Numbered from the stretch's first letter, positions 1 through 7,650 are shown. The stretch: 31,963 nucleotides of DNA from CAZESH01 sp964514665 (GCA_964514665.1 CAZESH010000013.1:1-31963), one strand, 5' to 3'. The notes: a model not told the origin generated them from the sequence alone. Program-made: numbers and translations.

Positions 1-468
1 CCCGCCCCAACCCGGTGTTGGTGTTTCCCCGACGCAGCGGAGAATGCCGGAAACAAGATCGGCGGCTCCGCCGAAAGGATCGATCAAATTCCCTTCCACT
101 GACATTGCCATGGCATTGATCGTGAAATCCCTTCGTTTCAGGTCCTCCAAGATGTCGGTGACAAAATGCACCTGCTGCGGCCGGCGATAATCGCGGTATC
201 CCGTTTCCGTACGATAGGTGGTGACTTCATAAGCGAATGCACCGCTGAGGACGGTGACTGTACCGTGCTGCAGTCCGGTGGCGGCGGTACGGTCAAAAAG
301 ATCCATCACCTGATCAGGGAGCGCCGAGGTAGCGATATCGATATCCTGTGTTGTCCGCTTCAGCAAACGATCCCTGACGTAACCCCCTACCAGATAAGCC
401 TGATGGCCGCTTTGTTTGATCCTCGATATGATTTCTTCGGCACCGTGCAATCGTGCTTCAGCATTCAA
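1..468 (-). CDS. cca: CCA tRNA nucleotidyltransferase, N-terminal part (cut by window edge)
   Basis: Adds or repairs the 3' CCA end of tRNAs using CTP and ATP. The visible 156 residues are the N-terminal nucleotidyltransferase head: GGYVRD at residues 28-33, the metal-binding DID pair (D42, D44) in QDIDIAT, then RRDFTINAMA further on. This is the class II (bacterial) arrangement. The C-terminal part lies beyond base 1. I chose a TTG start at 468 because AAGGGG sits 8 bases upstream; a GTG at 477 directly abuts that sequence and is less likely. The gene follows bshA after a 21-base gap and is probably in the ypjD-dapB-mgsA-bshB1-bshA operon, as in B. subtilis. Confidence 0.95.
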   Translation of the reverse strand, partial: MNAEARLHGAEEIISRIKQSGHQAYLVGGYVRDRLLKRTTQDIDIATSALPDQVMDLFDRTAATGLQHGTVTVLSGAFAYEVTTYRTETGYRDYRRPQQVHFVTDILEDLKRRDFTINAMAMSVEGNLIDPFGGAADLVSGILRCVGETPTPGWGG

Positions 469-489
469 CCCGTACACCCCTTCAAAAGC

Positions 490-1659
490 TTATACGCATT
501 TTCCGACTTGCTCCTCCTGCGGCGAGCTTTTATGCGACAAGACCCTGTAATAAATCTTTTCATATTCTTCAACAATCTTTTCGTTGCAAAATACATGCTT
601 CGATCTGTTCACACAGGCTTCGGAAAAACGGCGGTACATCATCGGATCGCTTAACAGCCGGATAGCATAATCCGCCATTTCATCGGTCTGCCCGATCGGC
701 GCCAAAAATCCCGTTTCTCCATGGGTGATCAATTCCGGGATTCCCCCGGCATTGGAAGCCACCGTCGGCACACCGCAAGCCATCGCCTCAAGCGCTACTA
801 AACCGAAGCTTTCCTTTTCCGAAGGCAGCAGCATCAGGTCGGCCAGCGACAGCATTTGCGCCACTTCATCCTGCTTGCCCAAAAAAACGACCCGATCGGA
901 TAGTCCCAGTTCATTTACTTTGTGATGGATTTTGGAAAGATCCGGACCCTCGCCTACCAGCAGAAGCCTGGAAGGGATGCTATCGTTGACGCGTTTGAAA
1001 ATGTCAATGACGTCGCCGACCCTTTTTACCGGGCGGAAATTGGAAATATGCATCAAGAGCTTCTCCCCGGGTTCGGCGAATTCACTGCGCAGCACTTTAC
1101 AATCCCGCGGAAAATAAACCCGCTTGTCGACAAAATTATAGACAAGATCAATCGGCTTGTCGATCATCAGCGCCTTTTGCGTTTGCCTGATCAAATCGTC
1201 GGAAACCGCGGTTACCGCATCGCTGCGGTTAATGCCGAAACGAATCAGGTCAATCAGCGATTCATCCTCCCCGAGCACCGTAATATCGGTTCCATGAAGG
1301 GTCGTGACCACCTTGAGATTATCGCCTACCATTTCCTTGGCCAATATGGCGCAAATCGCATGCGGTACGGCATAATGCACATGCAGCAGATCAAGCTTCT
1401 GCATTTTGGTCACCTGGGCCTGCTTGCTGGCCAATGATAAATCGTATGGCGGATATTTGAAAATGGAATAATCGTTGACCTCAACTTCATGAAAATAAAT
1501 ATTTTTCTGAAAAGCGCCTAGACGAAACGGCATGTTATAAGTGATGAAATGAACCTCATGCCCTCTTTCGGCAAGCAGCTTTCCCAGTTCGGTGGCGATT
1601 ACGCCCGAGCCTCCCAAAGAAGGATAACAAGTAATCCCTATTTTCAGCTTGTCTTGCAA
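490..1659 (-). CDS. bshA: N-acetyl-alpha-D-glucosaminyl L-malate synthase BshA
   Basis: First step of bacillithiol synthesis: transfers GlcNAc from UDP-GlcNAc to L-malate in the cytoplasm. The protein is a GT4-type retaining glycosyltransferase. The N-terminal KIGITCYPSLGGSG matches the acceptor-side loop of BshA closely, and the donor-site EX7E motif is in EKESFGLVALE near residues 283-291. The usual family length is about 380 residues and this is 389. The TTG start at 1659 has GAGGGG 8 bases upstream; an in-frame GTG at 1668 (392 residues) has no room for a ribosome binding site. It sits 60 bases after bshB1, which catalyses the next step, so the two early bacillithiol enzymes are made together. 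BshC is not in the window. Confidence 0.96.
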   Translation of the reverse strand: MQDKLKIGITCYPSLGGSGVIATELGKLLAERGHEVHFITYNMPFRLGAFQKNIYFHEVEVNDYSIFKYPPYDLSLASKQAQVTKMQKLDLLHVHYAVPHAICAILAKEMVGDNLKVVTTLHGTDITVLGEDESLIDLIRFGINRSDAVTAVSDDLIRQTQKALMIDKPIDLVYNFVDKRVYFPRDCKVLRSEFAEPGEKLLMHISNFRPVKRVGDVIDIFKRVNDSIPSRLLLVGEGPDLSKIHHKVNELGLSDRVVFLGKQDEVAQMLSLADLMLLPSEKESFGLVALEAMACGVPTVASNAGGIPELITHGETGFLAPIGQTDEMADYAIRLLSDPMMYRRFSEACVNRSKHVFCNEKIVEEYEKIYYRVLSHKSSPQEEQVGKCV

Positions 1660-1719
1660 GAAGCTCACCCCTCTTTGCTAAAAAATTTACTTAAACATCA
1701 TATGACAAAAAATAAACGC

Positions 1720-2418
1720 TTAGAATAGACCGACCATCAAGGGAAGGCGGCTTACAAAGCCTTCGGCGTAGGCTACCGACCTTTTCTGACCAAGCAACCG
1801 ATCACGGGCTTCAACGCGTTCCAGATAGGCTTGATTGAGTGGAGTAGCCACAATATTCTTGGCTGGATCGGCCGCTTCAAATTGTGAGCGGTAAGCGGAG
1901 AGCACCTCCATCTTGACGGCATGCTCTGCACTGACATCGATCATGATATCGGCTTTATCCGTATCGTTTATAAAGTAAAAATACAGCTGCTCAACCTGAA
2001 CCGCTTCCATCTCCGGCTCATAGTTGCGCAATTTGGCGTTGAATACAGCTTCTTGTACGAGCTGGCTGCACAGGACATGATCCGGATGACGATCGATCCA
2101 ATATGGAGCGAAAACGAGCCGCGGCCGGTATTTGCGGATTTCGCGGGTAATTTTCCTGATCTGCTCGTCTTTAACCTCCAAACCGCGATCAGGCAGGCCA
2201 AGATTCGATCTTGCTGCAAGTCCCAACAGGCGCGAAGCTTCCTCAGCTTCCCGCTGCCTCAGTTCCACCGTACCGTTGGAGGACAGTTCCGCATAGGTCA
2301 AATCGCATATGCCGACACGCATTCCGGCCTGGACATGCTTGTAGATGGCCGCACCCATGCCGATCTCCGCGTCATCGGGATGGGCACCGAAAATCAGCAT
2401 GTCCAGCTTGCCGCTCAT
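1720..2418 (-). CDS. bshB1: GlcNAc-malate deacetylase BshB1 (LmbE/PIG-L family)
   Basis: Second step of bacillithiol synthesis: zinc-dependent removal of the acetyl group from GlcNAc-malate. The zinc site is visible as AHPDD (H13, D16) and the later HPDH (H114), as in LmbE-like deacetylases. At 232 residues it has full family length. The start codon overlaps the mgsA stop by 4 bases (ATGA), so translation is probably coupled to mgsA, with GGAG just upstream inside mgsA. Its place between mgsA and bshA is the same as in B. subtilis (ypjG), which supports BshB1 rather than the BshB2 paralogue or a mycothiol-type hydrolase. Confidence 0.95.
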   Translation of the reverse strand: MSGKLDMLIFGAHPDDAEIGMGAAIYKHVQAGMRVGICDLTYAELSSNGTVELRQREAEEASRLLGLAARSNLGLPDRGLEVKDEQIRKITREIRKYRPRLVFAPYWIDRHPDHVLCSQLVQEAVFNAKLRNYEPEMEAVQVEQLYFYFINDTDKADIMIDVSAEHAVKMEVLSAYRSQFEAADPAKNIVATPLNQAYLERVEARDRLLGQKRSVAYAEGFVSRLPLMVGLF

Positions 2419-2837
2419 TGGTCTCCATCGGGCTTGTATTTATGTACAAGCTCTCTCCATGCAAAATCTCCCCGTTCCAACGCTTTCACCATGATCTCGG
2501 CGGAGGCGACGTTGGTTGCCAGCGGAATCCCCTGCACATCGCACAAGCGAAGAAGCGCAATAATATCCGGTTCATGCGGCTGAGCCATCAACGGATCACG
2601 CAAAAAAATCACCAAATCCATCTCGTTTTTGGCCACCATCGCACCGATTTGCTGGTCTCCCCCAAGCGGTCCCGACATAAAACGATGAACTGGAAGTCCG
2701 GTGTTTTCATTGATTCTAAAGCCGGTAGTTCCCGTTGCATACAGATGATGCAGCATAAACACATGAGAATATGCCGTTACGAAATTGACCATTTCGTCCT
2801 TTTTGCGATCATGCGCAATCAGAGCGATATTCATCAT
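2415..2837 (-). CDS. mgsA: Methylglyoxal synthase
   Basis: Converts dihydroxyacetone phosphate to methylglyoxal and phosphate, a bypass of lower glycolysis. The phosphate-binding GTTG, the catalytic GGDQQ (D61), LRDP (D81) and PHEPD (H88, D91) line up with E. coli D71, D91, H98 and D101. A start at 2837 or the adjacent ATG at 2834 gives 139-140 residues; AGGAGG lies 7 bases before the first. The longer in-frame extension upstream to 2912 overlaps dapB and is not family-like. The gene follows dapB by 34 bases and overlaps bshB1 by 4. Pairing with bshB1/bshA is sensible, because low-molecular-weight thiols take part in methylglyoxal detoxification (known biology, not shown here). Confidence 0.96.
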   Translation of the reverse strand: MMNIALIAHDRKKDEMVNFVTAYSHVFMLHHLYATGTTGFRINENTGLPVHRFMSGPLGGDQQIGAMVAKNEMDLVIFLRDPLMAQPHEPDIIALLRLCDVQGIPLATNVASAEIMVKALERGDFAWRELVHKYKPDGDQ

Positions 2838-2871
2838 ACCCATTCCTCCTGCTCCCTGGATTCCACCCATG

Positions 2872-3675
2872 CTAGTCGATAAATTTCTCAAAGCCGTATA
2901 CGATTCCGTCAAGCTTCATCGCTTTTTTAACGGCGACATTGACTCCGGGCATATAACCCACCCTGTCATAAGAATCGTGGCGAATTTTTAAAGTCTGACC
3001 GTGCCCCCCAAAAATAACTTCCTGTTGAGCGAATACTCCGGGCAATCTTACACTGTGTATGCGAAATCCGTCATAATAGGCGCCTCTGGCCGCTTCGATC
3101 GTTTCCTTTTCCTGAGGATTGCCCTGTCTGAACTCCTCGCGGATTGCCGCGATCTTCTCGGCGGTTTGCACTGCGGTTCCTGAAGGCGCATCCAGCTTTT
3201 GATCCCCGTGATATTCGATGATCTCGACATGAGGCATATATTTGGCTGCCTGAGCTGCGAATTTCATCATCAGTATGGCGCCGATGGAGAAGTTCGGAGC
3301 AATGATCCCGCCGATTTTTTTCTCCCGGCAGAGCTTGTCCAATTCTTCGATTTCGTCGGGAGACATTCCGGTAGTGCCGATAACGGGACGCACACCGTGC
3401 TGAATGGCAATTTTGGTATTATTCATCACGGCGTGCGGCGTTGTAAAATCGACGAGCACATCGGCATGCGATTCCACTAAGGTCAGCTCCAAATCATTCG
3501 TTACCTCGACACCGCATGCCTCCTGGCCTACAAGCAATCCGGCGTCTGTTCCGAATGCCGATGTGTCAACGGCCGCCACGAGCTGCAATTGTTCATCGCC
3601 CAAGACCATTTTCACTACCTCGCGGCCCATTCTTCCCCCTGCTCCCGACACTGCTACTTTGATTCGTTGATCCAT
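2872..3675 (-). CDS. dapB: 4-hydroxy-tetrahydrodipicolinate reductase
   Basis: NAD(P)H-dependent reduction in the diaminopimelate/lysine pathway, needed for cell wall and spore dipicolinate precursors. Visible features are the Rossmann loop GAGGRMGR (11-18), the VIGTTG segment (98-103), catalytic H156 and K160 in EYHGDQK, and SGTA (165-168) for substrate binding. The length of 267 residues is normal. The start is an ATG with AAGGTG 7 bases upstream. It lies 22 bases after the TPR gene and belongs to the same operon. No lysine riboswitch is visible directly upstream, so any control would come from the operon promoter above ypjD. Confidence 0.97.
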   Translation of the reverse strand: MDQRIKVAVSGAGGRMGREVVKMVLGDEQLQLVAAVDTSAFGTDAGLLVGQEACGVEVTNDLELTLVESHADVLVDFTTPHAVMNNTKIAIQHGVRPVIGTTGMSPDEIEELDKLCREKKIGGIIAPNFSIGAILMMKFAAQAAKYMPHVEIIEYHGDQKLDAPSGTAVQTAEKIAAIREEFRQGNPQEKETIEAARGAYYDGFRIHSVRLPGVFAQQEVIFGGHGQTLKIRHDSYDRVGYMPGVNVAVKKAMKLDGIVYGFEKFID

Positions 3676-3697
3676 TGCTTCACCTTGTTCCTTTCCT

Positions 3698-4216
3698 TCA
3701 AGAAAATTCCAGCGTATTTCTAAGCTCCTTCTTCAGATCTACGAGCAGCTTTTGCGCGATCTCGTGCTGCGGATCAAGCCTCAACACTTCCTTCACGGAT
3801 TGAATCGCCTTGGTTAAATCCTTCAGCTGCGCATAAGCAAGACCCAGTAAAAGATGACCTTCCACATTTAACGGATCAAGGGCAATTGCACGATCCAACA
3901 AGGTTACGGCCAAATTTGCCTGATCTTCCGACTGCCGCAAGCTCTCTTTCGCCTGCTGAACCAGCTCCATCGCGTTTAAATTATGCAGATGAAAGCGGTA
4001 CTCGTCATTGTCCCCGTCCAGTTCCCGCGCACGTTTGGCATGCACTGTGGCCAGCTCCAGTTTATGGCTTCGGGCGTAAGTGATGGAAAGCTTATAGTGG
4101 TAATCCGCGTTGCCGGGATTTAGGGCCACGGCCTGCTTAAACCACTCGATCGCCTGCTCGAAATCATGGTCCAGAATTGCTTCATACGCTTTTTTTATTT
4201 CTTTTTCTCCGTCCAC
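3698..4216 (-). CDS. Tetratricopeptide repeat protein
   Basis: A 172-residue protein made almost entirely of TPR helices: clear repeats around residues 7-40 (AYEAILDHDFEQAIEWFKQA), 41-75, 97-130 and 131-162 (LGLAYAQLKDLTKAI). It has no signal peptide or membrane segment, so it is probably a cytoplasmic scaffold. The GTG start at 4216 is preferred because AGGAGG precedes it; an in-frame ATG at 4258 would place that sequence inside the gene. It sits between ypjD and dapB, a position empty in B. subtilis. The partner protein is unknown and I assign no specific function. Confidence 0.85.
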   Translation of the reverse strand: MDGEKEIKKAYEAILDHDFEQAIEWFKQAVALNPGNADYHYKLSITYARSHKLELATVHAKRARELDGDNDEYRFHLHNLNAMELVQQAKESLRQSEDQANLAVTLLDRAIALDPLNVEGHLLLGLAYAQLKDLTKAIQSVKEVLRLDPQHEIAQKLLVDLKKELRNTLEFS

Positions 4217-4265
4217 CGCTACCCATCCTCCTTTTTTCAAAAGATGATGGTACAGCATATGAACA

Positions 4266-4604
4266 TTATTCCGAATCGGTGTGTAGCGGCGTCCAACGGT
4301 TGGCGTCCCTGGTTTGAAATTTCTCCATTACTTTATCGTGTGCTTCCGTCAGGTCGATGCCAAGGGAGTTGGCAAAACATATCGTAATAAAAAGGATATC
4401 GCCAAGCTCCAATTCGATGGAGTTTTCCGCCTCTGTAGCTTTTTTCGGCTTTTCGCCAAAATTATGATTGACCTCGCGGGCGAGTTCTCCCACTTCTTCG
4501 CTCATCCGTGCCAGCATGGACAGCGGACTGAAATAGCCTTCCTTGAATTGGGATATATATCGATCCACTTCCCGCTGCATTTCTTGCAAGCTTTTGTCGC
4601 CCAT
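4266..4604 (-). CDS. ypjD: MazG-like nucleotide pyrophosphohydrolase, YpjD family
   Basis: Small all-alpha NTP pyrophosphohydrolase of the MazG superfamily, likely a house-cleaning enzyme for non-canonical nucleotides. The metal-binding pattern is present: SEEVGE (E36, E37, E40) and ELGD (E66, D69). It is 112 residues long, like B. subtilis YpjD, and the opening (REVDRYISQFKEGYFSPL) is strongly conserved with that protein. The ATG at 4604 has AAGGGGAG 3 bases upstream; a longer in-frame extension would run through the repeat element at 4697-4769 and is rejected. It is the first gene of the operon running to cca. Confidence 0.9.
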   Translation of the reverse strand: MGDKSLQEMQREVDRYISQFKEGYFSPLSMLARMSEEVGELAREVNHNFGEKPKKATEAENSIELELGDILFITICFANSLGIDLTEAHDKVMEKFQTRDANRWTPLHTDSE

Positions 4605-4696
4605 ATTCTCCCCTTCTTTGTGTATGCATAATGTAACTATATGCTTGGCCTCTTTACTATGGATTTTTCCGACCGGCAGGGGTTCAAATTCAAGGG

Positions 4697-4769
4697 TTCG
4701 AAGGAGGATTTCTTTTGGGTGAGTCTGCTTTCCGTCGCTAAAGGGAGGGCCAGAGAGACCTAGAACCAT
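4697..4769 (-). repeat. Intergenic repeat element, copy A (diverged)
   Basis: On the minus strand it begins ATGGTTCTAGGTCTCTCTGG and ends in TCCTTCGAA. It aligns with copy B, in the opposite orientation, over its whole length, including CGGAAAGCAG, GAAATCC and CTTCGAA blocks. With copy B it forms a large imperfect inverted repeat centred near 4788. Confidence 0.65.
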
Positions 4770-4800
4770 GAAATGTCGGAGAACTTCCCTTTATGAATAG

Positions 4801-4895
4801 GCTTCGATGGTTCTTGGTCTGTCAGGTCCGGACTGGTCATATCTGCATCTTCGCCGGAAAACAGTCGAAAGCCAAAACGGAAATCCCTCTTCGAA
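4801..4895 (+). repeat. Intergenic repeat element, copy B
   Basis: The first 21 bases are identical to copy C (minus strand, 7607 to 7587). The shared blocks GGACTGGTCAT, GCCGGAAA and CAGTCGAAA follow in the same order. An in-frame ATG at 4807 gives an open frame into the YitT gene, but a one-base gap against copy C breaks the reading frame, so the conservation looks like DNA or RNA rather than protein. Confidence 0.75.
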
Positions 4896-4986
4896 TGCGG
4901 CCGAGCCCACATACACACATTATTACACATGTTATCGCAAACGGAAAATGAACACAAATCTTTTTTGTGCCATTCGTTCGCATTTC

Positions 4987-5016
4987 TTTTCACTTTGGAA
5001 AAAAAAAGAGTATAAT
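4987..5016 (+). promoter_or_regulatory. Sigma-A-type promoter of ypjC
   Basis: TTTTCA, an 18-base A-rich spacer and a perfect TATAAT (5011-5016) lie 37 bases before the ypjC start. The -35 box is weak, but the -10 box is consensus. Confidence 0.7.
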
Positions 5017-5052
5017 AAAAATCGATTAAATCCGGGTCAAAAGGAGATTGCC

Positions 5053-5925
5053 ATGGTTTCTTTCCAACAGACGCGCTCTTTTGCCGCAAAGGTGATCTTC
5101 ATCCTATTGGGAACCGCCATTTACTCCTTTGGTCTGCACTATTTCGTGATCGCCAACGAACTGATGGAGGGCGGTATTACGGGGATTGCCCTGCTGCTTC
5201 ATTATTCCGCAGGCTTTCGGCCCTCTTGGACCACTCTTGTGATGAATATTCCGCTGTTTTTGATCGGCTGGCGTTTTTTCGGAAAAAATGCGATGTATTA
5301 TACAGTGCTTGGCACGTTTTCGCTGTCGTTTTTTCTATGGATGATGGAATATTCCATCGCTAAAGGCTGGATTGTCCCCTTTCATTCCAGCCAGGATATT
5401 CTGCTTGCCGCGCTTTACGCCGGAGTTACGCTTGGAATCGGCCTCGGCCTCGTGTTTCGCGCCGGGGGAACAACCGGAGGAGCCGACATTATCGCGCGCA
5501 TTGGTTGGAAAATCACAGGCAGAAGCATGGGACAGGTGATTCTGCTGTTCGATGCTGCGGTCATCGGACTTTCTGTTTTCTATATTCCGCTGGAAAAGGT
5601 GCTTTATACTCTTGTTGCCGTATTTATCGCATCCAGAGTAATCGATTTCATACAAGAAGGCGCCTATGCGGCAAAAGCGTTTACGATCATTACGGACCGA
5701 CCGGCTGAAGTCGCCGAATCAATAACCGACACGATTGATCGCGGGGTTACGCTTTTTTCCGCCAAAGGCGCCTATTCCAAACAAAAAAAGGAAGTCGTCT
5801 ACTGCGTCGTTTATCGTCATGAAGTGCAGCGAATGAAAAACCTCGTAAGAAAAATCGATCCGAAAGCGTTTATGATCATCAGTGATGTGCACGATGTTCT
5901 CGGTGAAGGCTTCAAGCTCGAATAG
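5053..5925 (+). CDS. ypjC: YitT-family membrane protein with DUF2179 domain
   Basis: A 290-residue integral membrane protein of the YitT family. The N-terminal two thirds have about five hydrophobic segments (for example VIFILLGTAIYSFGLHYF near 14-31, and IGLGLVF before the conserved RAGGTTGGADI). The last 80-90 residues form the cytoplasmic DUF2179 domain (KAFTIITDRPAEVAESI...). The substrate is unknown. AAGGAG 6 bases before the ATG at 5053 fixes the start; upstream in-frame ATGs lie in repeat copy B. It is the only plus-strand gene here and converges on ypjB with 9 bases between stop codons. In B. subtilis ypjC lies in the same place. Confidence 0.88.
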   Translation: MVSFQQTRSFAAKVIFILLGTAIYSFGLHYFVIANELMEGGITGIALLLHYSAGFRPSWTTLVMNIPLFLIGWRFFGKNAMYYTVLGTFSLSFFLWMMEYSIAKGWIVPFHSSQDILLAALYAGVTLGIGLGLVFRAGGTTGGADIIARIGWKITGRSMGQVILLFDAAVIGLSVFYIPLEKVLYTLVAVFIASRVIDFIQEGAYAAKAFTIITDRPAEVAESITDTIDRGVTLFSAKGAYSKQKKEVVYCVVYRHEVQRMKNLVRKIDPKAFMIISDVHDVLGEGFKLE

Positions 5926-5934
5926 CGCTGCCAA

Positions 5935-6780
5935 CTATCCTCTTCCCAGTGGCTTATAAGGGCTTCCGTACTTGAATTTCTTCCACCCGACAAACATCAA
6001 TACCGTAATGATCAGTGAACAAAGAACGACCGTCCAAACAAAGGGACTGCGATTTTCGGCGAATGGAAGGTACGCCTGCCGGCCATTGTTCACGAACAGC
6101 TCCTGCAAGCTCTCGCGAAAATGCTTCGCTCCCGATGCCAGATGTTTAAAATCCGTCTTTCCCTTGCTCAATTCCGCATGCAAAAACACTAAAAGCGAAT
6201 CGATTTTGTACACTGCGATTTCTCTGCCGCTAATCAGGCCGGCCGCACGAATCTGCTGATAGGCGCTGCTGATTTCCGCCAGCCTGCGAATGGCCAGCGA
6301 TCGGTTTTTCGCGCGGGCGGCTGTTTCGAATTCCGTCAACCTGCCGGAAAGCGTCCGTTCAAACTGCAGCCACATCGGGTTTTGTTTGTGCGTCAAGGCA
6401 TCTGAGGCCAAACGCAAACGAACGGCTGCCTCCACGCCTTGCTCCGGAGAATAGCGTACCGCATTAAAGATGCGCCTGGCATCCATAACCGTTTTCGTCA
6501 AAGCGTCCAAGCCATCTATGGTCAAGAGGCCGTTGAAATTCACCTTTGTCATCAACTCGGAAAATTTCATCAGTTGTTCTCTGGCTTCCGTCACCGCTCC
6601 GGCTTTGGCAAGCTTGAGCATCTGCTCCGATGCGCGATCCATTTCTGCAAGCACTGGCTGAACGGTCGGATCTTCGGATACCGGCTGAGCAGCGGTTTGC
6701 CGCACCTGTGCGCAGCCGGAGATGACGCCGGCTGCGATTGCGATCACAAACACAATGCGGATCATTTTTCCCCAAAACAT
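5935..6780 (-). CDS. ypjB: Sporulation protein YpjB, predicted lipoprotein with C-terminal membrane anchor
   Basis: A 281-residue protein recognised as YpjB by order (ypjA-ypjB-ypjC) and architecture; its molecular role in sporulation is not known. The N-terminus is a lipoprotein signal with lipobox ISGC (Cys23). The middle is a helical extracytoplasmic region rich in Ala, Leu and Arg. Residues about 246-266 (FVWTVVLCSLIITVLMFVGW) form a membrane helix with a basic tail (KKFKYGS). The ATG at 6780 is preceded by GAGGAGGG, but that ribosome binding site is enclosed in a perfect hairpin (6782-6820), which suggests translational control. It follows ypjA by 44 bases. Confidence 0.85.
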   Translation of the reverse strand: MFWGKMIRIVFVIAIAAGVISGCAQVRQTAAQPVSEDPTVQPVLAEMDRASEQMLKLAKAGAVTEAREQLMKFSELMTKVNFNGLLTIDGLDALTKTVMDARRIFNAVRYSPEQGVEAAVRLRLASDALTHKQNPMWLQFERTLSGRLTEFETAARAKNRSLAIRRLAEISSAYQQIRAAGLISGREIAVYKIDSLLVFLHAELSKGKTDFKHLASGAKHFRESLQELFVNNGRQAYLPFAENRSPFVWTVVLCSLIITVLMFVGWKKFKYGSPYKPLGRG

Positions 6781-6781
6781 C

Positions 6782-6820
6782 GGACATCCCTCCTCATCTA
6801 AATCATATGGAGGGATGTCC
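6782..6820 (-). promoter_or_regulatory. Perfect 12-bp hairpin enclosing the ypjB ribosome binding site
   Basis: The arms GGACATCCCTCC (6782-6793 on the plus strand) and GGAGGGATGTCC (6809-6820) are perfect reverse complements around a 15-base loop. In the mRNA the GGAGGG of ypjB is the 3' arm, ending one base before the ATG; the 5' arm starts 4 bases after the ypjA stop. There is no U-run, so it is not an ordinary terminator. Confidence 0.8.
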
Positions 6821-6824
6821 TTGA

Positions 6825-7496
6825 TTAGACCTGATTCCTGTCCGGGATTTGTTTGCTTGCAACCGCGCAGCCGATGCCAAACAAGCTGAGGGTAGTCGTG
6901 AATATCTGGATCGGCCCAAGATCATCCAGCAGCACATCGGGAAGCCACGGAAAAACGCCGAGTCCGTAATCGATAAAATCATTAAGCAGCGTCCAGGCGG
7001 CGGCAATGGCGATATTCATCCACTTCATGCGAAAAAAACGAGCATACAGCAGTGCCTCCAAAGCCATCGAGCTGTGTGAGACCATCAGCATCCAATGCTC
7101 CCATACAAGCGGCGTTCCCTGAATGGCGCCATCGATAATCATCGCCACCGCCCATATTCCGTATTTAACCGAGGTAATTACGGCCAAGGCTTCGATTAAT
7201 CCGCGCAGCCAGGCAAATCGTCCTGTCCGCTGTCCGCCGCGGAAACGGTCAAATATCAGAAAAGCAAGCGCCAAAGTGAAGAACAAGCTGGCGGTCGGAC
7301 TATCCGGCACAAAGGGTAGCAGCAAAGGCGATTTCTCCTGCGCAGTATAAACAAGCTGCTGCCAGTACCATTCGTAGCCGTAAGCCGTTCCTAACAGGTT
7401 TGTCCAAAAAAGCGCCCACAAAATCGGCTTCGACGTTAAAAAGGGTTGGCTCCAAAAAAAAGCGAGCGAAGTTTCTTTAGAACGAATAATGCCCAC
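6825..7496 (-). CDS. ypjA: DUF1405 family membrane protein YpjA
   Basis: A 223-residue multi-pass membrane protein of unknown function. Hydrophobic segments are around residues 24-42, 66-84, 100-121, 133-152, 158-178 and 190-210. Conserved-looking polar residues include YGYEWYWQQL near 39-48 and the WEHW/SHSSMALEALLY segment near 132-152. It matches DUF1405/YpjA of B. subtilis by position right after qcrC and by pattern. The start is a GTG at 7496 with only a modest GAGG nearby, so the exact start is less sure. It is separated from qcrC by a terminator and by repeat copy C, so it probably has its own transcript with ypjB. Confidence 0.82.
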   Translation of the reverse strand: MGIIRSKETSLAFFWSQPFLTSKPILWALFWTNLLGTAYGYEWYWQQLVYTAQEKSPLLLPFVPDSPTASLFFTLALAFLIFDRFRGGQRTGRFAWLRGLIEALAVITSVKYGIWAVAMIIDGAIQGTPLVWEHWMLMVSHSSMALEALLYARFFRMKWMNIAIAAAWTLLNDFIDYGLGVFPWLPDVLLDDLGPIQIFTTTLSLFGIGCAVASKQIPDRNQV

Positions 7497-7513
7497 CTCA
7501 TCTCATAGTTAAG

Positions 7514-7607
7514 CCCGGAGGGGGAGTGTTCCCTGGTTTCGACTGCTTTCCGGCTTCGGATGCGAAAATGACCAGTCCAAATCTGTCAGACCAAGAACCA
7601 TCGAAGC
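7514..7607 (-). repeat. Intergenic repeat element, copy C, with flanking inverted repeats
   Basis: Closely matches copy B on the opposite strand. It is bounded by inverted repeats: CCGGAGGGGGAGTGTTCC (7515-7532) and, at the other end, GGAACAG then CCCCTCCGG (7614-7629). The element can therefore fold into a long stem-loop of about 115 bases or represent a small mobile unit. It lies between the qcrC terminator and ypjA. Confidence 0.75.
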
Positions 7608-7650
7608 ATGGGCGGAACAGCCCCTCCGGACTTCAAACGCATACGAGCAG

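Larger units (their letters stand above)
4605..5052. other. Divergent intergenic region ypjD / ypjC
   Basis: A 448-base gap between two divergently read genes. It holds two copies of a repeat element arranged head to head (4697-4769 and 4801-4895) and a promoter for the right-hand gene (4987-5016). A GC-poor stretch at 4920-5040 includes a weak CACAAA/TTTGTG hairpin. I could not pick out a convincing promoter for ypjD. Confidence 0.7.

Noticed and set aside
922..1437. 171-codon plus-strand frame opposite bshA
   Set aside because: Same reason: it mirrors the bshA reading frame and lacks its own signals.
2838..2912. Longer N-terminus of methylglyoxal synthase
   Set aside because: Residues before MNIALIAHD are not conserved in the family, overlap dapB, and AGGAGG points to the start at 2837.
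4920..4975. CACAAA/TTTGTG hairpin as a terminator
   Set aside because: The stem is only six weak pairs and there is no gene end beside it, so I left it as an AT-rich upstream region.
4807..5052. Extended N-terminus of the YitT-family gene starting at 4807
   Set aside because: The frame is open but runs through repeat copy B and the promoter; AAGGAG and family length support the ATG at 5053.
7514..7601. A 30-codon minus-strand ORF (MVLGLTDLDWS...) in repeat copy C
   Set aside because: The matching ORF in copy B is shifted by a one-base indel after 15 or so codons, and no ribosome binding site is present, so a conserved peptide is unlikely.
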